Position numbers and translations under genes: made by a program. A stretch of 64,000 bases of DNA from Pseudomonas fluorescens (GTDB lineage Bacteria > Pseudomonadota > Gammaproteobacteria > Pseudomonadales > Pseudomonadaceae): contig NZ_LT907842.1 in NCBI RefSeq assembly GCF_900215245.1, forward strand, positions 1,550,001 to 1,614,000, written 5' to 3'. The notes beneath the pieces were generated by a model, which saw nothing but the letters and a program-made list of their open reading frames with translations, was not told the DNA's origin and did not search any database. Shown here piece by piece: positions 46,319 to 54,604 of the stretch (positions are counted from its first letter, which is position 1; every line of letters starts with the position of its first letter).

Positions 46319-47692
46319 TCATTGCACGGCCTCCAGATCAAACTGCAGAGGCTCGCTCGCTTTGCGCTTGCCCACGCCATACCAGTCGAGTTTGCGCGTC
46401 AGCACCATCACCGTGCCGAGCAGGCCGAACAGCAACAGCGAGCCCATCAGCAGCGCGTAATCCTCGGCACTCAGCAACCCGTACAACAAGCCATACAACG
46501 CCGCCAGCCCCGCCGAAAACCCCAGGCCGTGGGTGACGCTGCGCAGCACATGGCACACGTAGAAACCAATCAACAGCACACAGGCACTGGCGGATATCAC
46601 ATACGCCAGCGCAAACCCCAGGTGCTCGGACAACGACAACAGCAGCAGGTAGAAGAACGCCAGGGCAACACCCACCAATGCGTATTGAATCGGGTGCACA
46701 GCCAGGTTCTTGAGCACTTCGAAGAGGAAGAAGCCAGCAAACGTCAGGGCGATAAACAGCAGCGCGTATTTGATCGCGCGGTCGCTCTTGAGGTATTGGT
46801 CGACCGGGTCGATGAAGTTCACGCCGAAGCTGCGGTTGGTGAAGTCTTCACAGCCCTGCCGGTCCAGGCAGGTTTGCAGGGCTTGCTCGAGGTTGGTGGA
46901 AAAAAACGAGGTCTGCCAGTTGGCGGTGAAGCCTTTATCGGTGACGTCTCGTTGGGCCGGGAGGAAGTTGCCGATAAAGCTCGGGTGCGGCCAGTTAGAG
47001 GCGAGTGTGACCTGGCTGGTCTTGCCCACCGGGACGACTTGCAGCTGTTCGGTGCCCTGCAGGCGCAGGTCGAACGCGAAGTCCACCACGGCCGGTTTTT
47101 TGCTGTCCTGCTCGGGCAGCATTACGTGCACGCCCTCCCCCAGCCAATCCACTTGAGTGCCCGGCGAGAACGCCAGACGCTGGCTGCCCAGCTCCAGCTT
47201 CAGCGCGTTTTCGATCCCGCGAATATCGCTGATACCCACCGCCAGAAACGCCGGTTCAAAGCGGTAATCGGCAAAGTCCTCGGTGATGCCCAACTGCGCA
47301 GGCAGCTCAAAATGCCCGCTGATACGGTTATCGGCATGGAACAGTCGCGCCTGGTAGATGCCCCGTGCGCGCAGTTCGGTTTGCACCTTGCCGTCGAGCT
47401 CAAAGCGGTCCGGCAGGAAATACAGACGACCGCGCTCTTCACGGGTTTGCTCGTAGCGTTTGTTGAGCTTTTCATTGAGTTTCCACTCGCGCACGGTCTT
47501 GCGGTACGGCACCACCATCACCGGCCCGGTGAGGCGCTGGCTGTAGCTGGAGCTGCGGGCGATGTCCATCAACACGCCATCGCGCAGTTGCTGGCGGTCG
47601 CTAATGATGCCGTTGATCATCAGCAACGGAATCAGTAACAACAGAATCAGCAGCGCAATGGCGCCAAGTTTGAAAAGCAGGCTGCGGTTCAT
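46319..47692 (-). CDS. creD: CreD, inner membrane protein of the CreBC regulon
   Basis: The 457-residue membrane protein has an N-terminal helix (LLFKLGAIALLILLLLIPLLMINGII), a large periplasmic domain (about 35–310), and five or six C-terminal helices. The N-terminal DRQQLRDGVLMDIARSSSYSQRLTGPVMVVPY is typical of CreD. CreD maintains envelope integrity and affects beta-lactam response and biofilm in relatives. ATG at 47692 follows GGAGAG. It lies 51 nt after creC, probably in one operon. Confidence 0.93.
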   Translation of the reverse strand: MNRSLLFKLGAIALLILLLLIPLLMINGIISDRQQLRDGVLMDIARSSSYSQRLTGPVMVVPYRKTVREWKLNEKLNKRYEQTREERGRLYFLPDRFELDGKVQTELRARGIYQARLFHADNRISGHFELPAQLGITEDFADYRFEPAFLAVGISDIRGIENALKLELGSQRLAFSPGTQVDWLGEGVHVMLPEQDSKKPAVVDFAFDLRLQGTEQLQVVPVGKTSQVTLASNWPHPSFIGNFLPAQRDVTDKGFTANWQTSFFSTNLEQALQTCLDRQGCEDFTNRSFGVNFIDPVDQYLKSDRAIKYALLFIALTFAGFFLFEVLKNLAVHPIQYALVGVALAFFYLLLLSLSEHLGFALAYVISASACVLLIGFYVCHVLRSVTHGLGFSAGLAALYGLLYGLLSAEDYALLMGSLLLFGLLGTVMVLTRKLDWYGVGKRKASEPLQFDLEAVQ

Positions 47693-47743
47693 GGGGCTCT
47701 CCCTGTTTTGATAGGCAGAGCGTGAGCCGCGCATATGGGCGAT

Positions 47744-49183
47744 TTATGTGGGCAATGTGGAGACTGTGTGGAGATGCAGCACCACTTGCACACCGCCTTG
47801 CACATTGCCGATCTGCAAAGCGCCGCCATGCAGCTTCATCACTTCTTCAACGAAGTTCAGGCCCAGGCCGGTGCTTTTGCGCCCGCTGGCCGGGCGTGGC
47901 AACGAGTAGAAGCGCTCGCTCAGGCGCGGCAGTGCGTAGTCGGGAATCGGCGCCGTCTGGTTGAACAGGCTGACGTACACGTCGTTATGCTGGGTTTGCG
48001 CGCTGAATTTCAACGCGCCGCAAGGTGGCGTGAAGTCCAGGGCGTTTTCCAGCAGATTGCCCAAGGCCTGGCGCAACAGGAAAGGCTCGCCGAACACCTT
48101 CACGTCTGCGGCAATGGCTTGCTCGACCTGCAAACCGGCGCCTTCGATTCGTGCGCATTGGGCCTGGAGTACCTCATCAACCAGGGCGGCCAGCGGCACA
48201 CTGGTTTGCGCTTCAAGGCCCTGGCGCTGCTCCACTTGCGCCAGGTTCAGCAGGCGTTCGATCAACTGTTGCAGGCGCGCGCTTTCACTGTCGATATTGC
48301 TCACAAAGCGCTGCTGCTGCTCGCGGGTCATGTCGCCCTGCAACAGTTCCGCCGCGCCGCGAATGGCGGCCAGCGGGCTCTTCAGTTCGTGGGTCAGGGT
48401 GTGCACGTAATGCTCGACGTAGGCCTTGCCCTCCAACTGCGTGCGCATGTGCTCCACGGCGGTGGACAGTTGCTTGAGTTCGCCGCCACGGTAATGCGGC
48501 AGCTCGGCACGCCGCCCTTCGCTGACTGCCTGTGCATAAGCCGTCAGCCGGTGCAGCGCAACACTCAACCACCACGACAACAGCGCGCCCAGCAGCAGGC
48601 CCATCACCACCAGCCCCGCGCCGTACCACAGCAGGCGGCGCTCGGTGCGGTCGACATAAGGCTGCAACGAACTGTTGGGCTTGGCCACGGTGACCACGCC
48701 GATGATTTGCCCGTTATCGCGGATCGGCGCACCGACATGCATCACCGACGAGGCCGGATCATCCGCTGCGCTGCGCGTGGAGCGCGCGCCGTACTCGCCG
48801 CGCAGGGTCAGGTACACGTCGTTCCATTTGGAATAGTCCTGGCCCACCGCTTCGCCCCTGGAGTCGAGCAGCACGATGCCCTTGGCGTCGGTCACGTAAA
48901 TGCGGTGGTTAACCTGGTTTTTCGGCAGGCCCCAGATGGTCGCGCCGGGCTGGCGATTGCCGTAGGCCTTGAGCAGTTCGGCCCAATGGCTTTGGCCGAG
49001 GGTATGGTTTTTCACATCATCGCGCAGAATCTCGGCCAGTAGATTGGCGGTGTCCACCAGGGTTTCTTCAGTGGACTGGCGCACGCCCGGGCGGATTTCC
49101 TTCATCACCGTGTTGAGCACAAAGTAACCGGTCAGGCCGATAAACAGCGCATACACCAGGAAAATCCGCAGCCCCAGGCGCAT
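47744..49183 (-). CDS. creC: CreC sensor histidine kinase
   Basis: The 479-residue kinase has two membrane helices (IFLVYALFIGLTGYFVLNTV and LLWYGAGLVVMGLLLGALLSWWL) around a periplasmic sensor, then a HAMP-like segment, the phosphoacceptor histidine in HTLTHELKSPLAAIRGA, and N, G1 and G2 boxes (LGNLLENALDF, GRKSTGLGLNFVEEVMKLHGG). CreC responds to carbon metabolism in E. coli and to PBP4 inhibition in Pseudomonas (recollection). It overlaps creB by 1 nt. Confidence 0.94.
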   Translation of the reverse strand: MRLGLRIFLVYALFIGLTGYFVLNTVMKEIRPGVRQSTEETLVDTANLLAEILRDDVKNHTLGQSHWAELLKAYGNRQPGATIWGLPKNQVNHRIYVTDAKGIVLLDSRGEAVGQDYSKWNDVYLTLRGEYGARSTRSAADDPASSVMHVGAPIRDNGQIIGVVTVAKPNSSLQPYVDRTERRLLWYGAGLVVMGLLLGALLSWWLSVALHRLTAYAQAVSEGRRAELPHYRGGELKQLSTAVEHMRTQLEGKAYVEHYVHTLTHELKSPLAAIRGAAELLQGDMTREQQQRFVSNIDSESARLQQLIERLLNLAQVEQRQGLEAQTSVPLAALVDEVLQAQCARIEGAGLQVEQAIAADVKVFGEPFLLRQALGNLLENALDFTPPCGALKFSAQTQHNDVYVSLFNQTAPIPDYALPRLSERFYSLPRPASGRKSTGLGLNFVEEVMKLHGGALQIGNVQGGVQVVLHLHTVSTLPT

Positions 49184-49851
49184 CAGCTGTGGCTCGGGCT
49201 GTAACTGTAGCCCAGGCCACGATGGGTCTGGATCGGCTCGGCATCGGCCGCAATAGCCCGCAGTTTGCTGCGCAGGCTCTTGATGTGGCTGTCGATATTG
49301 CGCTCGTAGCCGGCATCCGCCGCCACGCCCACCGCGTCGAGTAATTGCTCGCGACTGAACACGCGTTCGGGTTGCTCAAGCAGGCTTTGCAGCAAACGGA
49401 ATTCATGCCGGGTCAGGCTCAATGGCTGCCCGCGATAACTGATTTGCATGCGTTCCAGGTCCACCTGGAACACGGCGGGCGCCACACCTGGGCCGACGCG
49501 CTTGAGGATCGCCCGCACGCGCGCCGCCACTTCCCGTGGGCTGAACGGCTTGACCACATAATCGTCGGCACCGATCTCCAGGCCCACCACGCGGTCAATC
49601 TCGGCATCGCGAGCACTGAGGAACATCACCGGCACTTCGCTGAAACGGCGCAATTGCTTGCAGGTTTCAAAGCCGGTGATATCCGGCAAGCCAATGTCGA
49701 GGATGATCAGGTCGGCTGGCGTCTGGCGCTGATGGGCCAACGCCTCCTGGCCGAGGCTCAACCAGGTGGTGGTGAAGCCCTCGCCGTGCAGGGCGAAAAC
49801 CAACGTGTCGGCTATCGCCGCTTCGTCTTCGACAATCAGGATATGCGGCAT
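49183..49851 (-). CDS. creB: CreB response regulator (OmpR family)
   Basis: The 222-residue two-component regulator has a receiver domain (HILIVEDEAAIADTL, phosphoacceptor Asp in LIILDIGLPD, Lys in YVVKPFSPRE) and an OmpR/PhoB winged helix (SLTRHEFRLLQSLLEQPERVFSREQLLDAV to YERNIDSHIKSLRSKLR). CreB activates genes with tandem TTCAC boxes. It starts 8 nt after the retropepsin-like gene ends, so that gene is probably cotranscribed. Confidence 0.95.
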   Translation of the reverse strand: MPHILIVEDEAAIADTLVFALHGEGFTTTWLSLGQEALAHQRQTPADLIILDIGLPDITGFETCKQLRRFSEVPVMFLSARDAEIDRVVGLEIGADDYVVKPFSPREVAARVRAILKRVGPGVAPAVFQVDLERMQISYRGQPLSLTRHEFRLLQSLLEQPERVFSREQLLDAVGVAADAGYERNIDSHIKSLRSKLRAIAADAEPIQTHRGLGYSYSPSHS

Positions 49852-49859
49852 GGGTTCAA

Positions 49860-50375
49860 TCAGCAGTCCGGTTTGTCAGCGGTATACCGACGGGCCGGGT
49901 TTACCGCCGCGCCGAATTCACGCAAGGCCTTGGCGCCGATCAGCAGCGGGTAGTTGAAGCTGCTGCGGTCGGTGAGGTTGACCTCGACGGTGCGCTTGAC
50001 GTTACCCAGGCACATTTCCAGGTCAATCACCGGACGCTTGGCCACCGTGGCTTCGTCCTTGTCCTCGTCTTCGTCGGCGCGGCTCTTGATCTTGCTGATA
50101 CGCGAGACTTTATGTTCGTAGACCTTGTCGCTCGCATCCTTGCCGCCGAGACGGAAGCGCACCCAGTCGTCACCGTCGCGGGTGAAGGTTTCGATGTTAC
50201 GGGCCGACAGCGAGGCAGTCAGCGCGCCGGTGTCCATCTTGGCCTTGAAGGTTTCCCCTATCTCGGGCAACTGGATGTATTCGTAGCGACCGTAGAGGGT
50301 CGGTTCGGCGGCCATGACAGGCACAGCGGCCATAACGGGAAGAACCAGGGCGAACGCAGCAAGGAGCAATTTCAC
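49860..50375 (-). CDS. Secreted retropepsin-like aspartic protease domain protein (DUF785 family)
   Basis: The 171-residue protein has an N-terminal signal peptide (about 1–22) and a single retropepsin-like domain whose catalytic motif is visible as AKMDTGALTASLSA. Characterised relatives are sometimes annotated as ATP-dependent zinc proteases, which the motif does not support. An acidic lysine/aspartate-rich loop (KSRADEDEDKDEAT) sits mid-domain. Located 8 nt upstream of creB in the same direction, it may act in the envelope in the same response. Substrate unknown. Confidence 0.85.
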   Translation of the reverse strand: MKLLLAAFALVLPVMAAVPVMAAEPTLYGRYEYIQLPEIGETFKAKMDTGALTASLSARNIETFTRDGDDWVRFRLGGKDASDKVYEHKVSRISKIKSRADEDEDKDEATVAKRPVIDLEMCLGNVKRTVEVNLTDRSSFNYPLLIGAKALREFGAAVNPARRYTADKPDC

Positions 50376-50546
50376 GAAGTGATTTCCTCGAAAGAAGTAG
50401 GCGGATTCTAGACCGCAAAAGCCGGACTAAGTTAGTTCTCAACCATACCGGGCGCAGTGTGAAACATTCGTGCGGTGATTTGCGATTTGGCCTCTCGACT
50501 CAGCTTGCTTATCATGGCCCGCCCACGTCGATTCCAAGAGTTACTT

Positions 50547-51425
50547 ATGCGCCGCCTGCTCACCGGCTGTTTCGTCACACTCCTGCTATTGCTCAACACC
50601 CTGGTGCTGTTCGGCCCCTTGATGGTGTTTGCCCTGATCAAGCTGGTGGCCCCCGGGCGCTTTCGCGACTACGCGTCCTGGGCGGTGATGTGGATCGCCG
50701 AAACCTGGGCGGAAATCGACAAGCTTATATTCTCGCGGTGCACGCCCACTCAATGGGACATTCGCGGCGGCGACGACCTGCGAAGCGATACCTCCTACCT
50801 GGTGATCAGCAACCATCAGTCCTGGGTCGACATTCCGGCCTTGATCCAGGCGCTTAACCGCCGTACGCCGTTCTTCAAATTCTTCCTGAAAAAAGAGCTG
50901 ATCTGGGTGCCCTTCCTTGGCCTGGCCTGGTGGGCGCTGGATTACCCGTTCATGAAGCGCTACACCAAGGCGTTCCTGGCCAAGCACCCGGAACTGGCGG
51001 GCCAGGACCTGAAAATCACCAAACAGGCCTGCGAGCTGTTCAAGCGCCAGCCGGTGACGGTGGTCAATTACCTGGAAGGCACGCGGTTCAGCGAGGCCAA
51101 GCGCACCCAACAGGATTCGCCGTTTTCGCGGCTGCTCAAGCCCAAGGCGGGCGGCGTGGCGTTTGTGCTGGCGGCGATGGGTGAACAGCTGGACGCGGTA
51201 CTCGACGTGACCGTGGTCTATCCGCAGCACACGATTCCAGGGTTCTGGGACTTGATCAGCGGCGCGGTGCCGAAAGTGATCATTGATATCCGCACCCATG
51301 AGCTGGACCCGGCGTTGTGGCAAGGGGACTACGAGAACGATCCGGCCTTTCGCCAGACCGTCCAGAACTGGGTGAACCAGCTCTGGCAGGAAAAAGACCA
51401 GAGAATTGAGACGCTACTCAAATAG
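50547..51425 (+). CDS. Membrane 1-acyl-glycerol-3-phosphate acyltransferase-like protein (YihG/PlsC family)
   Basis: The 292-residue protein has an N-terminal hydrophobic segment (LLTGCFVTLLLLLNTLVLFGPLMVFALIKLV) and the acyltransferase motifs HxxxxD (SNHQSWVDIPAL) and EGTR (NYLEGTRFSEAKR). It probably transfers acyl chains to lysophospholipid. ATG at 50547 has AGAG 7 nt upstream; two earlier in-frame starts (50475 and 50514) lack ribosome sites and add residues unlike the family. A short hairpin without a T-run (51435–51461) follows. Confidence 0.88.
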   Translation: MRRLLTGCFVTLLLLLNTLVLFGPLMVFALIKLVAPGRFRDYASWAVMWIAETWAEIDKLIFSRCTPTQWDIRGGDDLRSDTSYLVISNHQSWVDIPALIQALNRRTPFFKFFLKKELIWVPFLGLAWWALDYPFMKRYTKAFLAKHPELAGQDLKITKQACELFKRQPVTVVNYLEGTRFSEAKRTQQDSPFSRLLKPKAGGVAFVLAAMGEQLDAVLDVTVVYPQHTIPGFWDLISGAVPKVIIDIRTHELDPALWQGDYENDPAFRQTVQNWVNQLWQEKDQRIETLLK

Positions 51426-51485
51426 GCCTGCCAACGGTGTGCACAGCCTGTTCACACACCGCAAATGAAGCACATTGAGTGCGAA

Positions 51486-51689
51486 CTAACGGGGAACACA
51501 TTCTCCCCAAATGTTGAGTACCGGCTCATAAGGCGCTTGGGGTTCTTGTGCCTTCGAGGCATCGGCCACTTCGTTCCGGGCATTAGTGTGCCGCGGGCGA
51601 CCGATCAAACCGGTCCCTTGTGGCTCATACGGGATGGCAGGAGGATTGACCCAATACGAGACGCTGACAGGCAAATGCAATGTTTTCAT
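51486..51689 (-). CDS. Possible small orphan gene in a 455-nt gene-poor gap
   Basis: The gap 51426–51880 is less GC-rich than the flanks. Its only open frame of note encodes a 67-residue peptide starting KTLHLPVSVSYWVNPPAIPYEP and ending NIWGECVPR, with two YEP repeats and many prolines. The Shine-Dalgarno (GGTGG) is weak. I recognise no family. It may be a lineage-specific gene or chance. The rest of the gap shows a 7-bp inverted repeat CGGTGTG/CACACCG (51435–51461) and nothing else. Confidence 0.3.
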   Translation of the reverse strand: MKTLHLPVSVSYWVNPPAIPYEPQGTGLIGRPRHTNARNEVADASKAQEPQAPYEPVLNIWGECVPR

Positions 51690-51880
51690 CGTGCCACCAC
51701 TTAAAGTCCAATGAATGAAACCTTCCAAGCCCGTTATGCGCGAAGCTTGAAAGGTCTCCCTCTGTGGCGTGCCCTGTTCAGCGGTTCCCTACGATTTTAT
51801 ACGCCTCATTACGTGTGCTTTTTGATTGTTTGCATCAATGAAGGCCTCGCACCGTATGCGACATACACACTCACCGGTAT

Positions 51881-52450
51881 TTAGCTGCCGGTGCCCCAGG
51901 CCGAAGCCAATTTGCCCAGCACTGACTGGTTGGCGCCCTGGCCACCCAGGTACTGCAGGATCACCGGCGCAAACTTGCCGATCATGCTGTTATCCATGCC
52001 CAGCGCGCTGAACGCGGTGTTGAGGTCGCTGGTGTCCTTCACGTTACCCAGCAGGCCGTCCAGGCCGCTGGTTTTGCTGCCGCCGCTCTGACCGAGCATC
52101 CCGCTCAAGGCGCCGAGGCTACCCAGCGAGTTGCTCCCGGACAGTTGATCCAGGCCCGGCACGCTCTTGCCCAGTTGCGAATAGTCAGTGCCGCTCAGCT
52201 TGTTTTTGGCCAGGCCGAGCATGGCGCCGGTGCCGCCGACGGCTTGTTCCGGGGTAATGTTCAATTGCGAAGTCAGGGCCTGCAACAGGCCAGCGGTCTG
52301 GGAGCTCGGCGCTGCGGCAGCCGCCTTATTGTTGCCCTGGGCACCGGAGACGGCATTGGCCACGTCACCGAGGCTGAAACCTGCGGCAAACACCGGGCTG
52401 GCGGCCACGGTCAACAGGCATGACAGGGCAAAACCGCGTGAAATCTTCAT
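51881..52450 (-). CDS. DUF2780 family exported protein
   Basis: The 189-residue protein has a signal peptide (KISRGFALSCLLTVAASPVFA, about 1–23) and a Gly/Ser/Leu-rich body with the DUF2780 pattern (LNITPEQAVGGTGAMLGLAKNKL followed by SDLNTAFSALGMDNSMIGKFAPVILQYLGGQG). The family is known mostly from proteobacterial genomes, with no firm function (some homologues are called VcgC/VcgE). The ATG at 52450 is preceded by AGAGG; a TTG lies one codon upstream. It is divergent from the ECF sigma gene at 52602 and could be one of its targets. Confidence 0.87.
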   Translation of the reverse strand: MKISRGFALSCLLTVAASPVFAAGFSLGDVANAVSGAQGNNKAAAAAPSSQTAGLLQALTSQLNITPEQAVGGTGAMLGLAKNKLSGTDYSQLGKSVPGLDQLSGSNSLGSLGALSGMLGQSGGSKTSGLDGLLGNVKDTSDLNTAFSALGMDNSMIGKFAPVILQYLGGQGANQSVLGKLASAWGTGS

Positions 52451-52601
52451 CAAGACAACCTCTGAATGTAGGAGCTAAAAGCACGCGTTTGACTGACAGT
52501 CCCGAAGGAATGTTCCCACCTAAAGATTAGTTCAGAAAAAGCTGCATCCAAATGTTCCCCGCGCGCGTATATCCCCCATGCACCGCCCGGAGTCGGATGG
52601 A

Positions 52602-53228
52602 ATGAATGCTCAAGCTGGACTACCCTCTGCCTACCGTGCGCAGTCCCGTCGCCCTCGTCCGAGAGCCTGGAGAAGCCCTATTTCGATCAATGATGCTGAC
52701 CCGTTGCGGCCTTTGCTGGCCCAATGCGCCCTGGGCAACCGCCAGGCGTTCGAAACCCTCTACCGCAGCGTTTCGCCACGGCTGCACGGTGTGGCGTTGC
52801 GGTTCATGGGGCGCTCCGACCTGGCCGAAGAGGTGTTGCAGGAGGCGTTTGTGCGCATCTGGTACAACGCCTCACGCTACGAAGCGCACCTGGCGGCGCC
52901 GATGACCTGGATGGTGAATATCACGCGTAACCTGGCCATCGACCAACTACGCAAACACCGCGAACAACCCTTGGCCGACGGCCAGCAGGACGCCCTGCTC
53001 GACGACGGCCCCAGCGCCCACGAGCAACTGGATAACGAACGCGAAGCCCGTGCGCTGAATCGCTGCCTCGACACGCTGGACGGCATGCAGCGTCAATCGA
53101 TCACTGTGGCTTACTTCCAGGGCCTGTCGTGCTCGGAATTGGCCGACCACTTGGCCGCGCCCCTGGGCTCGGTCAAATCCTGGATTCGCCGCGGCATGGA
53201 ACGCCTGCGCAGGTGCCTTGAATCATGA
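52602..53228 (+). CDS. ECF RNA polymerase sigma factor (SigK-like, RskA-controlled)
   Basis: The 208-residue sigma factor has region 2 (FETLYRSVSPRLHGVALRFMGRSDLAEEVLQEAFVRIWYNASRYEA) and region 4 (VAYFQGLSCSELADHLAAPLGSVKSWIRRGMERLRRCL). The start is uncertain: ATG at 52602 has GGAG 9 nt upstream, and one at 52578 is in frame. About 30 residues before region 2 are not conserved-looking. It is followed by its anti-sigma gene with a 4-nt overlap. Two AATGTTCCC repeats (52509 and 52551) lie in the divergent promoter region. Confidence 0.88.
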   Translation: MNAQAGLPSAYRAQSRRPRPRAWRSPISINDADPLRPLLAQCALGNRQAFETLYRSVSPRLHGVALRFMGRSDLAEEVLQEAFVRIWYNASRYEAHLAAPMTWMVNITRNLAIDQLRKHREQPLADGQQDALLDDGPSAHEQLDNEREARALNRCLDTLDGMQRQSITVAYFQGLSCSELADHLAAPLGSVKSWIRRGMERLRRCLES

Positions 53229-53902
53229 ACTACCAAACGACCGCGCTGCGCCGCGCCCTGGCTGCCGACTACGCCATCGGGCTGATGCCCGCCACCGCCC
53301 GTCGGCGTTTCGACGCCCTGTTATTGGAAGACGCTGCACTGCGCGTCGAACTGGGCCATTGGCAGGATGCACTCGCCAGCCTCACCGGTTCTTTGCCCGA
53401 GCGGCCGGTGCCGGACCACGTGTGGGCGGGCATCAAGGCGCGGATCGAGCCGCAAGTGCTGCACGTGCCGGCGAAGAAACCGTTCTGGATGAACCTGCGC
53501 GTACTGATGGCCGCCTGCGCGGTTGTCGTCGCCGTGTTGGTCGGCGTGCTTTATCAGCGTGATATCGGCGCCGAGTACAACGCCACGCTGGTCGCGGCGA
53601 ACCAGCAACCGGCGCTGCAGATCCAGGCGTTTGGCGATCATCTGCAAGTCGAGCCGCTAACGTTGGCGGCGGTAGAGCCGACACGGGCCCTGGAACTATG
53701 GGTCATTGCGGCCGGTGGCAAACCTGTCTCCCTGGGCTTGGTGCCGACTTCGGGTAAAGGCCGAATCCAGCTGAGCAAGGAACAGCAAGCGCTGTTGACT
53801 GCACCCGCGACCCTGGCCGTCAGCCTGGAGCCACAAGGCGGCTCACCCACCGGACAACCCACCGGCCCCGTGCTGTACCAAGGCGCCCTGGCCTCTCGCT
53901 GA
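53225..53902 (+). CDS. RskA-type anti-sigma factor
   Basis: The 225-residue protein has an N-terminal anti-sigma segment (ADYAIGLMPATARRRFDALLLEDAALRVELGHWQDALASL), one transmembrane helix near residues 98–115 (LMAACAVVVAVLVGVLY), and a C-terminal RskA domain in the periplasm (AVEPTRALELWVIAAGGKPVSLGLVP). It sequesters the sigma factor until a signal triggers release, often redox or proteolysis. The ATG overlaps the sigma stop by 4 nt. Confidence 0.92.
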   Translation: MNYQTTALRRALAADYAIGLMPATARRRFDALLLEDAALRVELGHWQDALASLTGSLPERPVPDHVWAGIKARIEPQVLHVPAKKPFWMNLRVLMAACAVVVAVLVGVLYQRDIGAEYNATLVAANQQPALQIQAFGDHLQVEPLTLAAVEPTRALELWVIAAGGKPVSLGLVPTSGKGRIQLSKEQQALLTAPATLAVSLEPQGGSPTGQPTGPVLYQGALASR

Positions 53903-53916
53903 CCCCTCTCAACACC

Positions 53917-54564
53917 TGTGGGAGCGGGCTTGCCCGCGAAGGCGGTGTATCAGCTCAGAAAAGGTTGGCTGGCACGCCGCCATCGCAGGCAAGCCAGCTC
54001 CCACATTTTGATCTTCATCGGCCGGGCGACTTGCTCACACCACTACCCTGTGGGAGCGGGCTCGCGAAGGCGGTGTATCAGTTGATGAATGTGTTGACTG
54101 ACACGCCGCCATCGCAGGCAAGCCAGCCTCCCACATTTTGATCTTCATCGGCCGGGCGACTTGCTCACACCACTACCCTGTGGGAGCGGGCTTGCTCGCG
54201 AAGGCGGTGTATCAGTTGATGAATGTGTTGACTGACCCACCGCGTTCGCGAGCAAGCCCGCTCCCACATTTGATTTTCATCGGCCGGGCGACTTGCTCCA
54301 GGCGTTTCCCTGTGGGAGCGGGCTTGCCCACGATGGCGGTGTATCAGTTGATGAATGTGTTGACTGGCACGCCGCCTTCGCAGGCAAGCCAGCTCCCACA
54401 TTTTGATTTTCATCGGCTGGGCGACTTGCTCACACCACTACCCTGTGGGAGCGGGCTTGCTCGCGAAGGCGGTGTATCAGTTGATGAATGTGTTGACTGA
54501 CCCACCGCTTTCGCGAGCAAGCCCGCTCCCACATTTGATTTTCATCGGCTGGGCGACTTGCTCA
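53917..54564. repeat. Five-unit tandem array of REP doublets (about 132 bp per unit)
   Basis: The motif TGTGGGAGCGGGCT begins at 53917, 54049, 54179, 54311 and 54444, giving periods of 132, 130, 132 and 133 bp. Each unit has a left REP arm, a conserved spacer with GGTGTATCAGTTGATGAATG, an inverted REP arm ending GCTCCCACATT, and a linker containing CATCGGCCGGGCGACTTGCTC. Units 3 and 5 are nearly identical. Unit 2 has a 4-nt loss in its left arm. No protein is credible here. Confidence 0.93.
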
Positions 54565-54604
54565 TGGCGAAGGATGGCGCTTATAGTTCGGCGGTCGTCC
54601 ATAT

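Noticed and set aside
50459..50474. Possible CreB box (tandem TTCAC) upstream of the retropepsin–creBCD operon
   Set aside because: On the plus strand GTGAA-N6-GTGCG has only one intact half; the second matches three of five bases.
53917..54564. CRISPR-like array
   Set aside because: The repeating unit is about 132 bp, includes inverted REP arms, has no unique spacers, and no cas genes are present.
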